From contig JADGPO010000045.1 of NCBI GenBank assembly GCA_017882405.1, positions 10,492-74,491 of the forward strand: DNA of 64,000 nucleotides, given 5' to 3'. This stretch comes from Solirubrobacteraceae bacterium (lineage in GTDB: Bacteria; Actinomycetota; Thermoleophilia; Solirubrobacterales; Solirubrobacteraceae). The translations under genes were made by a program, and so were the position numbers. Positions 8,882 through 16,386 of this stretch are shown here, piece after piece (position 1 is the stretch's first letter; each line of letters opens with the position of its first letter). The notes under the pieces are model-generated. The model saw nothing but the letters and a program-made list of their open reading frames with translations, did no database searches and was not told where the DNA came from.

Positions 8882-9309
8882 TCACCCCCCGGTCGCGTCG
8901 GCGCGGAAGATCGGCCAGCCGATCTCGGTCACCCATTGGCCGTCGTCGGGCGTCTCGTGCGCGCCGCGCACGTAGATCTCGCGCAGCTCAGCGCCGTCTC
9001 GGGCCGGGTGATGAGGTTGCGCAGCGAGCTGACGGCCTCGCGCGTGCGCGCCAGGTCGGCCTCCAGCCGGTCCAGATGCGCCGCGATCAGGGCGTTGCGG
9101 GCGTCGCTGTCGCTCGCCACCACCACCGCCTTCACATCCGGCACCGGCATCTCGAGGTCGCGCAGGCGCCGGATCACCTGCGCGACCGGTATCTGCGCCT
9201 CGACGTAGTGGCGGTAGCCGTTGCCGGGGTTGACGAAGCTCGGCTCCAGCAGCCCCACCTCGTGGTAGTGGCGCAGCGTCTTAACGCTCAGGTGCGTCGC
9301 CCATCTGAG
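8882..9309 (-). pseudogene. Broken MerR-family regulator with remnant GyrI-like tail
   Basis: The reverse strand reads ATHLSVKTLRHYHEVGLLEP (about 9240-9297), the second half of a MerR winged helix, then NGYRHYVEAQIPVAQVIRRL and a coiled coil to SLRNLITRP. The first helix and start codon are absent: the frame runs straight into the end of the SBP56 gene. At the other end the frame shifts, and a second frame continues ELREIYVRGAHETPDDGQW and TEIGWPIF to a TGA at 8882-8884, which resembles the last strands of a GyrI-like effector domain. About 100 residues of that domain are missing in between. So this is a MerR-GyrI regulator that has lost its start, most of its ligand domain and its frame. 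Confidence 0.7.
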
Positions 9310-9311
9310 GC

Positions 9312-10652
9312 CTACTGGAAGATCTCCGTGGTGCAGTCGCCCCCCGGGAGGTGGATCTCGTGCGGACGGGCACCGTCGGTCTGCTCATGGAAGTCGACGA
9401 AGAAGTCCTCATCGAGCGCGTAGCTGCCGTCCGGCTGGCGACGCAGCATCGTCAGCCAGCCCTTGATCTCCGGATAGAACTGGTTGTCCCACGTCGAGTA
9501 CAGCGAGTTGGACACGTACACGCGCTCGCCGTCGAGCGAGTTCTGCAGCATCTGGGGCCCGCCGTTCAGCGCGCCCGGCGCCTTCGGGTGGCCGCCGTCG
9601 CGGCCCAGCAGGCCGCCCAGCCACACCTGCGAGCGCAGCTGCGGATTGCGCGGGTCCGAGACGTCGTAATGGCGCAGGTCGCCGTGCAGCCAGTTGGAGA
9701 AGAACAGGTCCTTGTCGTCGAGCGAGAGCACCAGGTCGGTGATCAGGCCGGGAACGCCGCCCTCCAGCGGCCAGCCCTCCAGCGGCTCGTTGGCGACGTC
9801 GATCACCGTCTCGGCGTCCCACGAGCCGTTGTCGCGGTAGAAGCGCTTGACGTTGCTGGAGAGCGTGACCCCCACGAACCCCTGGGCTGAGTCGGGGTCG
9901 TGCTGCCAGCGCAGCTCCAGCGGGATCCAGCCGTCGTCGCCGAGGTCAAGCGTCTGCACCTGCTTGCGCGTCTCCAGGTCCCAGAAGTGCAGCTTGCGCC
10001 CGTACTTGCCGGCGGCCACGTCGGCGGGGTTGAAGCCGTCCTGGAAGGTGTTGGGCGCGCCCCACTCGCTGGAGACCATCGCGTTCTGGCGGGGCTGGTA
10101 CCAGAAGTCGTACATGAACTGCACGTCAGGCGTCTCTGACTCCCAGCGCCCGGCAACCGAGAAGTCGCGAGCGTCGAGGATCGCAAAGCCGCCGGGGGTG
10201 TTGCCCTCGGCGTCGCCCAGCATCGAGATGGTGACGATGTCCCCCGGCATGCAGTGCACGGTGTGCGGAGCCGAGAGCCCCAGCTTCTCCTTGATCTCGT
10301 CGCCCTCGATCACGTTCTTGATCCGCGGCGAGCGGGGGTCGGAGATGTCGAGCATGTGGATCCGGCTGGAGCGCATCCCGGGGACGACCAGCGTGTCGCG
10401 CGAGAGCTGGGAGTGGCACGCCGACGAGCAGGCGTTGAAGCCGAAGTGATGCAGCTCGTCGCCGACGTTGGGCATGTCGGTGCGCCCCACCACCTGGCCG
10501 TAGGTGTCCGAGCCGGGCTCGACGTCGACGACGGCGATGAAGTCGGGCTTGTCGATGCCGGTGCCCTCGTAGAGCGCGGCGACGTAGATGACCTGCTCGG
10601 GGGCCTGTTCGCGAGCGACCTGCGGGGAGGCGTATCCAGGACCTGTGCTCAT
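9312..10652 (-). CDS. Selenium-binding protein 56 family / methanethiol oxidase
   Basis: A 446-residue SBP56-family protein. Landmarks are ELHHFGFNACSSACHSQL with the Cys pair typical of the family, SAPHTVHCMPGDIV, VSSEWGAPN, and the C-terminal ARPHEIHLPGGDCTTEIFQ. Characterised bacterial members are copper-dependent methanethiol oxidases that release hydrogen sulfide, formaldehyde and hydrogen peroxide from methanethiol; that activity here follows from family membership. The ATG at 10650-10652 has a good ribosome site (GAGGAGAAAG) upstream, so the longer open frame before it is not used. No signal peptide. It is divergent from the TMEM175 channel gene across about 105 bases. Confidence 0.94.
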   Translation of the reverse strand: MSTGPGYASPQVAREQAPEQVIYVAALYEGTGIDKPDFIAVVDVEPGSDTYGQVVGRTDMPNVGDELHHFGFNACSSACHSQLSRDTLVVPGMRSSRIHMLDISDPRSPRIKNVIEGDEIKEKLGLSAPHTVHCMPGDIVTISMLGDAEGNTPGGFAILDARDFSVAGRWESETPDVQFMYDFWYQPRQNAMVSSEWGAPNTFQDGFNPADVAAGKYGRKLHFWDLETRKQVQTLDLGDDGWIPLELRWQHDPDSAQGFVGVTLSSNVKRFYRDNGSWDAETVIDVANEPLEGWPLEGGVPGLITDLVLSLDDKDLFFSNWLHGDLRHYDVSDPRNPQLRSQVWLGGLLGRDGGHPKAPGALNGGPQMLQNSLDGERVYVSNSLYSTWDNQFYPEIKGWLTMLRRQPDGSYALDEDFFVDFHEQTDGARPHEIHLPGGDCTTEIFQ

Positions 10653-10757
10653 CGGGCTCTTTCTCCTCGTCGATGGTGGCGCTATCCCGACGGATCTTAT
10701 GGGTTTTGATTGCGTCGCCCCCACAGGATCGCGGCCGACCCCGGCGAAGGTGATCGG

Positions 10758-11339
10758 ATGGGGACCAACCGGCTCGAGTCGTTCTCCGACGGCGTCATTG
10801 CCGTGGCGATCACGCTGCTCGTGCTGAACATCACCGTTCCGCCACCGGGCACCCGCGACCTGGCGCATTTCCTGGGCCACCAGTGGCCCGAGTACATCGC
10901 CTACGTGATCTCGTTTCTCACCATCGGCATCATCTGGATCAACCACCACGCGATGATCGGACGCCTGCGCGAAGCCGACCACACGATCCTGATACTCAAC
11001 CTCCTGCTGCTGATGACGATCGGCATCCTCCCGTTCGCCACGGACCTGGTGGCCAAGCACCGCAACGAGTCATTGGCAGCCGCCGTCTACAGCGGCTGCT
11101 TCACGCTCATGGCCCTTGTCTTCTCCCTGCTCAACCGGCAGGTCCTCATCGTCCGCGGCCATCTGCTGGCGGAGACGCTGCCCCTCGACGAGCGACGGCA
11201 GATCTGGCGCCGGGCGGCCTCCGGTGTCGTGCCCTACGTGTTGGCCACGGCGCTGGCCTTCGTCTCCGCCTACATCACCCTGGGGATCTGCGCGGCCATA
11301 GCCCTCTACTACGCTACCCCGCTGGCCTCGACGCGCTAG
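10758..11339 (+). CDS. TMEM175-family potassium channel (DUF1211)
   Basis: A 193-residue membrane protein starting MGTNRLESFSDGVIAVAITL; the FSDGVIA motif in the first helix is the selectivity-filter signature of bacterial TMEM175 channels. About six hydrophobic segments follow (for example YIAYVISFLTIGIIWINHHA, ILILNLLLLMTIGILPFA and VLATALAFVSAYITLGI). Family members are K+-selective leak channels that assemble as tetramers. The ATG at 10758 was chosen because FSD must lie near the N-terminus and GAAGG precedes it. Its ancestors carry two repeats, but bacterial forms like this have one. Confidence 0.9.
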   Translation: MGTNRLESFSDGVIAVAITLLVLNITVPPPGTRDLAHFLGHQWPEYIAYVISFLTIGIIWINHHAMIGRLREADHTILILNLLLLMTIGILPFATDLVAKHRNESLAAAVYSGCFTLMALVFSLLNRQVLIVRGHLLAETLPLDERRQIWRRAASGVVPYVLATALAFVSAYITLGICAAIALYYATPLASTR

Positions 11340-11360
11340 TGGGGGCGGCCACCAGCGTGG

Positions 11361-12527
11361 CTACTTCTGGATCTGAAAGAACAGCAGGCCGGAGCGGTCG
11401 ATCGAGCTCGGTCCGTGAGACTGCACGGTCGGGCCCACGCCGCCCTGGACACCGAACGAGAGCCAGTCCGCGGGCTGCCAGACGAGCTGGGTGCCGGCGC
11501 TCAGTGACTCCTGCGAGGTGCCGCCGCTGACGTTCTGCCCGGCCGTCAGCTGCGCCCAGAAGCTCAGCTGCAGGTTGGCGGGCAGCGCGATCACGTAGGA
11601 CTCCTGACCGCCGAAGCTGACCGTGAACTGCTTGGTCGTGAGGCTGTACTGCACCTGCGCGAAGATCTGGCGCTCCTCGCCGCTCTGGTTATTGGCGTGG
11701 CGCTGCATCGTGTAGGCCGCCACCACCTGGTTGACCCACTCGTGCAGGGCGTCGTTGGGCCCATACGGCGTCGTGTAGTAGTGGCGGACGTCCCCGACGC
11801 CCCCCTGCACGCCCAGGTGCTCAGTTTCGCCACCGGCCTTCGCCGGGGGAGTCGGCGCCTCGGGGGGACCCATGGGCGCCGGGGCGGTCGGGCCGCCGTG
11901 CTGTCCGCGGTTCTCTCCGGCCAGCCAGACCTCCACCTCGGCACCGTCCGTCGACCCGCTGGAAAGTCCGGTGTTGAACCGGTCCTCCGCAAACCGTTTG
12001 GGCCCGATCCACTGGATCAGGGCGTTCTTGATCGTCTCCGCACGGCCGATGGCCTCCCCCGAGGGGTCGTCCCCGGACGCCTTGGGCACCACGTCGATCG
12101 TGACGTAGGCGATGTCACAGCCGGTGAATGCGGTCACGATGTCCTTGCACACCTGGTCGAGCGGCATCTTGCCGGCAGGGCCGCCCCACTTGGCGATCTG
12201 ACGGGCCTCGTAGGAGCACCTCAGGTCCGCGCCCGTCGCCGCCGGCTGGCGCGCGAGCACGCGCCGCGGCCGGTCGTCCTCGGAGAGCTCGGCCTCGGAA
12301 GCGCCGCCGCAGGTGCAGCGCCCCGCGCACCGGCACAGCGTCCGGCTCGAGCCGACGATCGAGCCGACCGCGCTGTTGCCCGCCTGGCGCTGGAGCGCGA
12401 GCAGCGCCGCCGGACGCCCCGCCCGGGCCGCGCGCAGCAACGACCCGCCGTGGCCGCCACGGTTGTCCGTGACCGACTGGTCGGAGGACTGCTCCAGGTC
12501 CCGTGAGACGTTCTGAGTGCCGCGCAT
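11361..12527 (-). CDS. Contractile-injection-cargo-like protein with LQR.AGN.AV signature and OmpA-like region
   Basis: A 388-residue protein I cannot name precisely. Residues 42-58 read LLALQRQAGNSAVGSIV, the N-terminal signature repeatedly found in proteins linked to extracellular contractile injection systems (eCIS), often with DUF4157. A cysteine cluster CRCAGRCTC follows at 65-73. Residues about 105-205 (for example VTIDVVPKASGDDPSGEAIG then RAETIKNALIQWIGPKRFAE) resemble an OmpA-like fold. A Pro/Gly linker leads to a beta-rich C-terminal half ending LFFQIQK, reminiscent of barrel-like strands. There is no signal peptide, which fits delivery by a non-Sec route. No sheath, tube or baseplate genes are in the window. 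The ATG at 12525-12527 was chosen because the upstream extension is arginine-rich and gene-unlike. Confidence 0.75.
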   Translation of the reverse strand: MRGTQNVSRDLEQSSDQSVTDNRGGHGGSLLRAARAGRPAALLALQRQAGNSAVGSIVGSSRTLCRCAGRCTCGGASEAELSEDDRPRRVLARQPAATGADLRCSYEARQIAKWGGPAGKMPLDQVCKDIVTAFTGCDIAYVTIDVVPKASGDDPSGEAIGRAETIKNALIQWIGPKRFAEDRFNTGLSSGSTDGAEVEVWLAGENRGQHGGPTAPAPMGPPEAPTPPAKAGGETEHLGVQGGVGDVRHYYTTPYGPNDALHEWVNQVVAAYTMQRHANNQSGEERQIFAQVQYSLTTKQFTVSFGGQESYVIALPANLQLSFWAQLTAGQNVSGGTSQESLSAGTQLVWQPADWLSFGVQGGVGPTVQSHGPSSIDRSGLLFFQIQK

Positions 12528-12598
12528 GGCTGCTGGCTTCCGAGTGAAACCGTATCCGCAGCCACCGGCAAAGTCGAGGCCGGCGTAGGATCGCAGCG

Positions 12599-14026
12599 GT
12601 GACCGCGGTATTGCGCACTCCAGCCGAGCGCGAGCTGCGGGCGCTGCTGGGCGACGGCGGCGTCCTGGCGGGCACCACCCGCGAATACCTGCACGACGCC
12701 ACCGAGAGCCGCAACGTGAGCGGTCGTGCGGACGCCGTCGCACTGCCGGCCGACGCCTCGCAGGTCGCCGCGGTCGTGGCCTGGTGCTACGCCCACGATG
12801 TCCCGCTGGTGCCGCGCGGGGGCGGCACCGGGTTCACCGGCGGAGCGGTGCCCGACGGCGGCGTGGTCCTGAGCCTCGAGCGGCTGCGCGAGCCGGTCGC
12901 CCTGGAGCCGGAGCTGTGGCGGGCGCGGGTGCCGGCGGGGGTGACGACCGCCGAGCTGGCGCGCCGCGCGCGCGAGACCGGCCTCTTCTATCCGCCCGAT
13001 CCGGGCGCCGCCGAGCGGTCGCAGCTGGGCGGCAACATCGCCACCAACGCCGGCGGCCCGCACACCTTCAAGTACGGCGTGACCGGCTCGTGGGTGACCG
13101 GGCTCGAGCTGGTGCTGGCGCCGGGAGAGCTCGTCAGCGTCGGCGGCCCGGTCCGCAAGGACGTCGGCGGCTACGACGTCAAGTCGCTGATGATCGGCTC
13201 CGAGGGCACGCTGGGGATCGTCACCGCCGCCTGGATGCGGTTGACCCCGGCGCCCGCGGCGCAGCTGCCGGTGGTCGCCTTCTATCGCGACGCGACGGCC
13301 GGCTGTGAGGCGCTGCAGCGGGTGCTGGCCACCGGGCTGCTCCCGGCCGCGCTCGAGTACCTCGACGAGGGCGCGGTGGCCGGCTCGCTGGCCGCGTTCC
13401 CCGGCGAGGCACCCGGCGAGGCACCCGGCGAGCGGGCATTCATGCTGATCGCCGAGGCCGATGGCGCCTCGGAGTCCGAGGCGCAGCGGCTACGCGACGA
13501 GCTGGTCGAGGTGCTGGCGAGCGATGCCCTGGCGACCCACGTGCCCGGTGATCGCCGCGCCGTCCGTGAGCTGTGGCAGTGGCGCTCGGGCGTCTCGCTG
13601 GCGGTCACCGCCCAGCGCGGCGGCAAGGTCTCCGAGGACATCGTCGTGCCGGTGGAGCGCCTCGCCGAGGCGATCGCCGCCACGCGCGAGATCGGCGAGC
13701 GCCACCGGCTCCCCGCTTGCAGCTGGGGCCACGCCGGCGACGGGAACCTGCACTCGACGTTCATGGTCGACCTCGCCGACCCGGCCGAGCTCGAACGCTC
13801 ACACGACGCCGCCGGTGAGCTGTTCGCGCTGGCGGCGCGGCTGGGCGGCGCGGTGTCCGGCGAGCACGGGCTCGGGCTGCTCAAGCGCGGCGCCCTCGCC
13901 CAGCAGTGGGCCGAGCCGGCGCTCGAGCTGCATGACTCGATCAAGCGCCTGCTCGACCCCAAGGGCCTGCTGAACCCGGGCAAGAAACTGGCCCGCCGAG
14001 ACGTGGTTCGTTCTACGTCCCCATAG
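12599..14026 (+). CDS. FAD-binding oxidoreductase, GlcD / D-lactate dehydrogenase type
   Basis: A 475-residue flavoprotein of the vanillyl-alcohol-oxidase superfamily. The FAD-binding loop PRGGGTGFTGGAVPDGG (near 75), GGNIATNAGGPHTFKYGVTG (near 141) and the C-terminal GHAGDGNLHSTF and GAVSGEHGLGLLKR signatures match the GlcD/DLD group, which oxidise 2-hydroxy acids such as glycolate or D-lactate. No GlcE/GlcF partners lie next to it, so the electron acceptor is unknown. It starts with GTG and shares a 71-base divergent promoter region with the cargo-like gene. GEAPGEAPGE near residue 277 is a small in-frame repeat. Confidence 0.92.
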   Translation: MTAVLRTPAERELRALLGDGGVLAGTTREYLHDATESRNVSGRADAVALPADASQVAAVVAWCYAHDVPLVPRGGGTGFTGGAVPDGGVVLSLERLREPVALEPELWRARVPAGVTTAELARRARETGLFYPPDPGAAERSQLGGNIATNAGGPHTFKYGVTGSWVTGLELVLAPGELVSVGGPVRKDVGGYDVKSLMIGSEGTLGIVTAAWMRLTPAPAAQLPVVAFYRDATAGCEALQRVLATGLLPAALEYLDEGAVAGSLAAFPGEAPGEAPGERAFMLIAEADGASESEAQRLRDELVEVLASDALATHVPGDRRAVRELWQWRSGVSLAVTAQRGGKVSEDIVVPVERLAEAIAATREIGERHRLPACSWGHAGDGNLHSTFMVDLADPAELERSHDAAGELFALAARLGGAVSGEHGLGLLKRGALAQQWAEPALELHDSIKRLLDPKGLLNPGKKLARRDVVRSTSP

Positions 14027-14043
14027 CGGACATAGAACGCACC
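14005..14043. terminator. Bidirectional stem-loop between convergent genes
   Basis: A 16-bp inverted repeat with two mismatches (left arm 14005-14020, right arm 14028-14043, 7-base loop). Its left arm overlaps the last codons of the FAD oxidoreductase, and the stop TAG is inside the loop. It sits between two convergent genes, as expected of a two-way terminator. There is no clear T-tract on either strand. Confidence 0.6.
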
Positions 14044-14051
14044 ACCCCCTC

Positions 14052-14324
14052 CTAGGCGGCCGGCCAGCGCTGCCCGGCGACCTCCAGCTGGCCCACCTTC
14101 AGCGACCCGATCTCGATCTCCTCGGCCTGGAGTCTCTTGATCACGGCGTTGGCGATCGCCAGGCGGCCGATCGCCAGCGCACCGATCGCGCAGGCCGCGA
14201 TCGCCACCGGCGCCATCGCCGTCGGGCCGAGGATCCGCGGGCCCGAGACCTGGCCCCCGGTGACGGTCGCCCCCGTCACTGTCACGCCGGTCTTACGGAC
14301 GTCGATCGACTTGCTGCGTCGCAT
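14052..14324 (-). CDS. Small protein with pentapeptide-like A-I-x-x-x repeats
   Basis: A 90-residue protein with a strong ribosome site (CAGGAGGCAGCACC before the ATG). The central part shows about ten consecutive five-residue units with a hydrophobic residue at the middle position: VAIAA CAIGA LAIGR LAIAN AVIKR then LQAEE IEIGS LKVGQ LEVAG. This periodicity suggests a small right-handed quadrilateral beta-helix of pentapeptide type, although the Ala/Asp-Leu core of classical members is relaxed. The basic N-terminus MRRSKSIDVRK could touch nucleic acid or membrane. Function unknown. Confidence 0.7.
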   Translation of the reverse strand: MRRSKSIDVRKTGVTVTGATVTGGQVSGPRILGPTAMAPVAIAACAIGALAIGRLAIANAVIKRLQAEEIEIGSLKVGQLEVAGQRWPAA

Positions 14325-14413
14325 GGTGCTGCCTCCTGAGTTCGAGGGGGTCCCAGCCAGCGTACGACGGGCGGGAAAAAAGCACCTCAGAGTGCCCTTT
14401 TCTCGCTTGCGGC

Positions 14414-15379
14414 TCAGCGGTCGGTCAACGGCGCGTAGGCGTCCGGCCGGCGCGTCGTCAAGAACGGGAACAGCTCCAGCCAGTCGCGGCGCTGGTCGAG
14501 ATCCAGGTCGGCGACCAGCACGGCCGCGCGGTTCCGCGGCGCCTGGACGAGCACCCGGCCGTACGGATCGGAGATGAAGCTGCAGCCGTAGAAGGTCAGC
14601 GGCGGCTCGGTCCCGATCCGGTTGACGGCCACCATGAACGTTCCGTTGGCCACCCCGTTGGCGACGATCACCTGCTGCCACAGCGGCTGGGTGTCGAAGT
14701 CCGGATGGTCGGGCTCAGAGCCGATCGCCGTCGGGTAGATCAGCACCTCCGCGCCGGCCAGTGAATAGGCCCGCGCCAGCTCCGGGAACCACTGGTCCCA
14801 GCACGTCGGACAGCCCAGCCGGGCGGGGTGGGCGGGATCGTCATCCATCGGCAACGCCACCAGCGGGAAGGCGTCGCCGCCCGCCGGCCCGGGCCGGAAG
14901 TAGCGGTTCTCGTGGTATCCGGCGGTGATCGGGATGTGCAGCTTGCGCGTGCGCGACAGCAGCCGCCCGTCGGGGGCCACCACCACCGCCGTGTTGTAGC
15001 CCAGGCCGTCCTCCGCATCCGCGCGCTCGTACAGCGAGGCGTGCACGTAGACGTCGCACTCGGCGGCCGCGGTGCGCGCGAAGGTGACCGTGGGACCGGT
15101 CAGCAGCTCCTCGGGAGCAGCGCCGGCCGCCGCCGGTCCGGCGGGGGTGATCGCGAAGTACGGCGACAGCGTCAGCTCCTGCAGGCACACGATCCGGGCC
15201 CCCTCGGCGGCCGCGATGCGGATCCCGGCCGCCAGCGCTGCCAGGTGCATCTCCGGATCCGGGCGCCAGCGCTCCTGGACCAGCCCGACGCGCAGCGGCG
15301 CACGCTCGCTGGGCCGCGTGCGCGCCGGCGACGGCGGCGCTGGGTAAGCGGTGAACAGCTCTGCCGGGGGCTCAGCCAT
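14414..15379 (-). CDS. aguB: N-carbamoylputrescine amidase
   Basis: A 321-residue nitrilase-superfamily amidohydrolase with the Glu-Lys-Cys triad visible: E68 in CLQELTLSPYF, K146 in RTRKLHIP and C193 in CPTCWDQWFPE. It should hydrolyse N-carbamoylputrescine to putrescine, CO2 and ammonia, the last step of the agmatine deiminase route. The start overlaps the last codons of aguA by 8 bases, so the two are translationally coupled. The first about 28 residues (Pro/Ala-rich) extend beyond the usual family start at LRVGLVQE. Confidence 0.94.
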   Translation of the reverse strand: MAEPPAELFTAYPAPPSPARTRPSERAPLRVGLVQERWRPDPEMHLAALAAGIRIAAAEGARIVCLQELTLSPYFAITPAGPAAAGAAPEELLTGPTVTFARTAAAECDVYVHASLYERADAEDGLGYNTAVVVAPDGRLLSRTRKLHIPITAGYHENRYFRPGPAGGDAFPLVALPMDDDPAHPARLGCPTCWDQWFPELARAYSLAGAEVLIYPTAIGSEPDHPDFDTQPLWQQVIVANGVANGTFMVAVNRIGTEPPLTFYGCSFISDPYGRVLVQAPRNRAAVLVADLDLDQRRDWLELFPFLTTRRPDAYAPLTDR

Positions 15380-16352
15380 GGCGCGGGGGAACCTGTTGGG
15401 TGATGCAGTGCGGGCCGCCTCCGCCGTAGGCGAGCAGCAGCCCCGGCACGGGGACCACCTCCCGCCCCGGGTAGGCGGCGGCGATGATCTCCAGCGCGTG
15501 TCCGTCGGTGTCAGCTGAGGCGACGGGCACGATCACGGCACGATTGCAAATGTAGAAGTTCAGGTAGCTGGCGGCGATCGACTCGCCCGCCACGGTGGCG
15601 TAGGGCAGCAGCGGCAGCTCGGTCACCTCGATCCCGGCGGCGTGCAGCCGCGCGCGGTTCTCGACGCAGTGCTCGAAGTTGGGGTTGTCCTCCGCGACCG
15701 TCTGCAGCAGTACGTGACCGGTCGCCGTGAACGCCGCGATCAGGTCCACGTGGCCGTCGGTGTCGCGGTCCTCCAGCAGGCCCATTCCCAGCCATACGAT
15801 CCGCTCCACTCCCAGCCGGGCACGCAGCTCGGACTCGATCTGCTCGCGCGACATCGACGGATTGCGGTTGGGGTTCAGCAGGCACTGCTCGGTGGTCAGC
15901 AGCGTCCCCCGGCCGTCGGTGAGAATCGAACCGCCCTCCAGCACCATCGAGGACTCCACCACCCGGTCGCCGAGGCGCTCGGCGACCAGCCGGCCGACGA
16001 CCGCGTCGTTGTCCCACGGGGGGAACTTCTCGCCCCAGGCGTTGAAGGCGAAATGCACCGCCAGCCGCCGCCCGTCGTCGTCGTAGACGTAGATCGGGCC
16101 GCAGTCGCGCAGCCACGAGTCGTCCAGCGCCAGCTCCACGATCTCCACGTTCTCCGACAGGGCGCCCCGGGCGTCCCCGGGGTCGGGACCCGGGTTGGCG
16201 ATCATCGTCACCGGCTCGAACGCGGCCACCGCGTTGGCCACCGCCGCGTAGTCGGCGCGCGCCTGATCCAGCGTCTTCCCCCACAGGTCCAGCCGGCAGG
16301 GCCAGCCCATCAGGGTCCGCTCGTGAGGCTCCCATTCGGCCGGCGTGCGCAC
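15372..16352 (-). CDS. aguA: Agmatine deiminase
   Basis: A 326-residue member of the peptidyl-arginine-deiminase-like family. It has the substrate and catalytic signatures PAEWEPHERTLMGWP at the N-terminus, DSWLRDCGPIYV, VLEGGSI, DTDGHVDLIA and the C-terminal GGGGPHCITQQVP with catalytic C316. It converts agmatine to N-carbamoylputrescine in the cytosol, feeding the overlapping aguB product. Length is slightly below the usual 340-370 residues but all motifs are present. The upstream gene (LuxR-type regulator) ends 34 bases before it in the same direction; whether it controls the pair is not shown. Confidence 0.94.
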   Translation of the reverse strand: MRTPAEWEPHERTLMGWPCRLDLWGKTLDQARADYAAVANAVAAFEPVTMIANPGPDPGDARGALSENVEIVELALDDSWLRDCGPIYVYDDDGRRLAVHFAFNAWGEKFPPWDNDAVVGRLVAERLGDRVVESSMVLEGGSILTDGRGTLLTTEQCLLNPNRNPSMSREQIESELRARLGVERIVWLGMGLLEDRDTDGHVDLIAAFTATGHVLLQTVAEDNPNFEHCVENRARLHAAGIEVTELPLLPYATVAGESIAASYLNFYICNRAVIVPVASADTDGHALEIIAAAYPGREVVPVPGLLLAYGGGGPHCITQQVPPRHG

Positions 16353-16386
16353 GGGTGCGCAATCTAGCGCCGACGCGGTCGCGGGT

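Noticed and set aside
8853..8936. Longer N-terminus for RecQ
   Set aside because: The 28 extra residues are Arg/Asp-rich and overlap the MerR relic; the usual helicase start is at MSTTTF.
10653..11060. Longer N-terminus for SBP56
   Set aside because: It would cover the TMEM175 gene on the opposite strand. The ATG at 10652 has a strong ribosome site.
12528..12743. Upstream extension of the cargo-like protein
   Set aside because: 72 extra residues are arginine-rich and overlap the divergent FAD oxidoreductase gene; the internal ATG at 12527 fits better.
13400..13440. Short direct repeat in the FAD oxidoreductase as a mobile-element or CRISPR trace
   Set aside because: Only two to three in-frame copies of a 12-base unit (G-E-A-P); ordinary low-level expansion in coding DNA.
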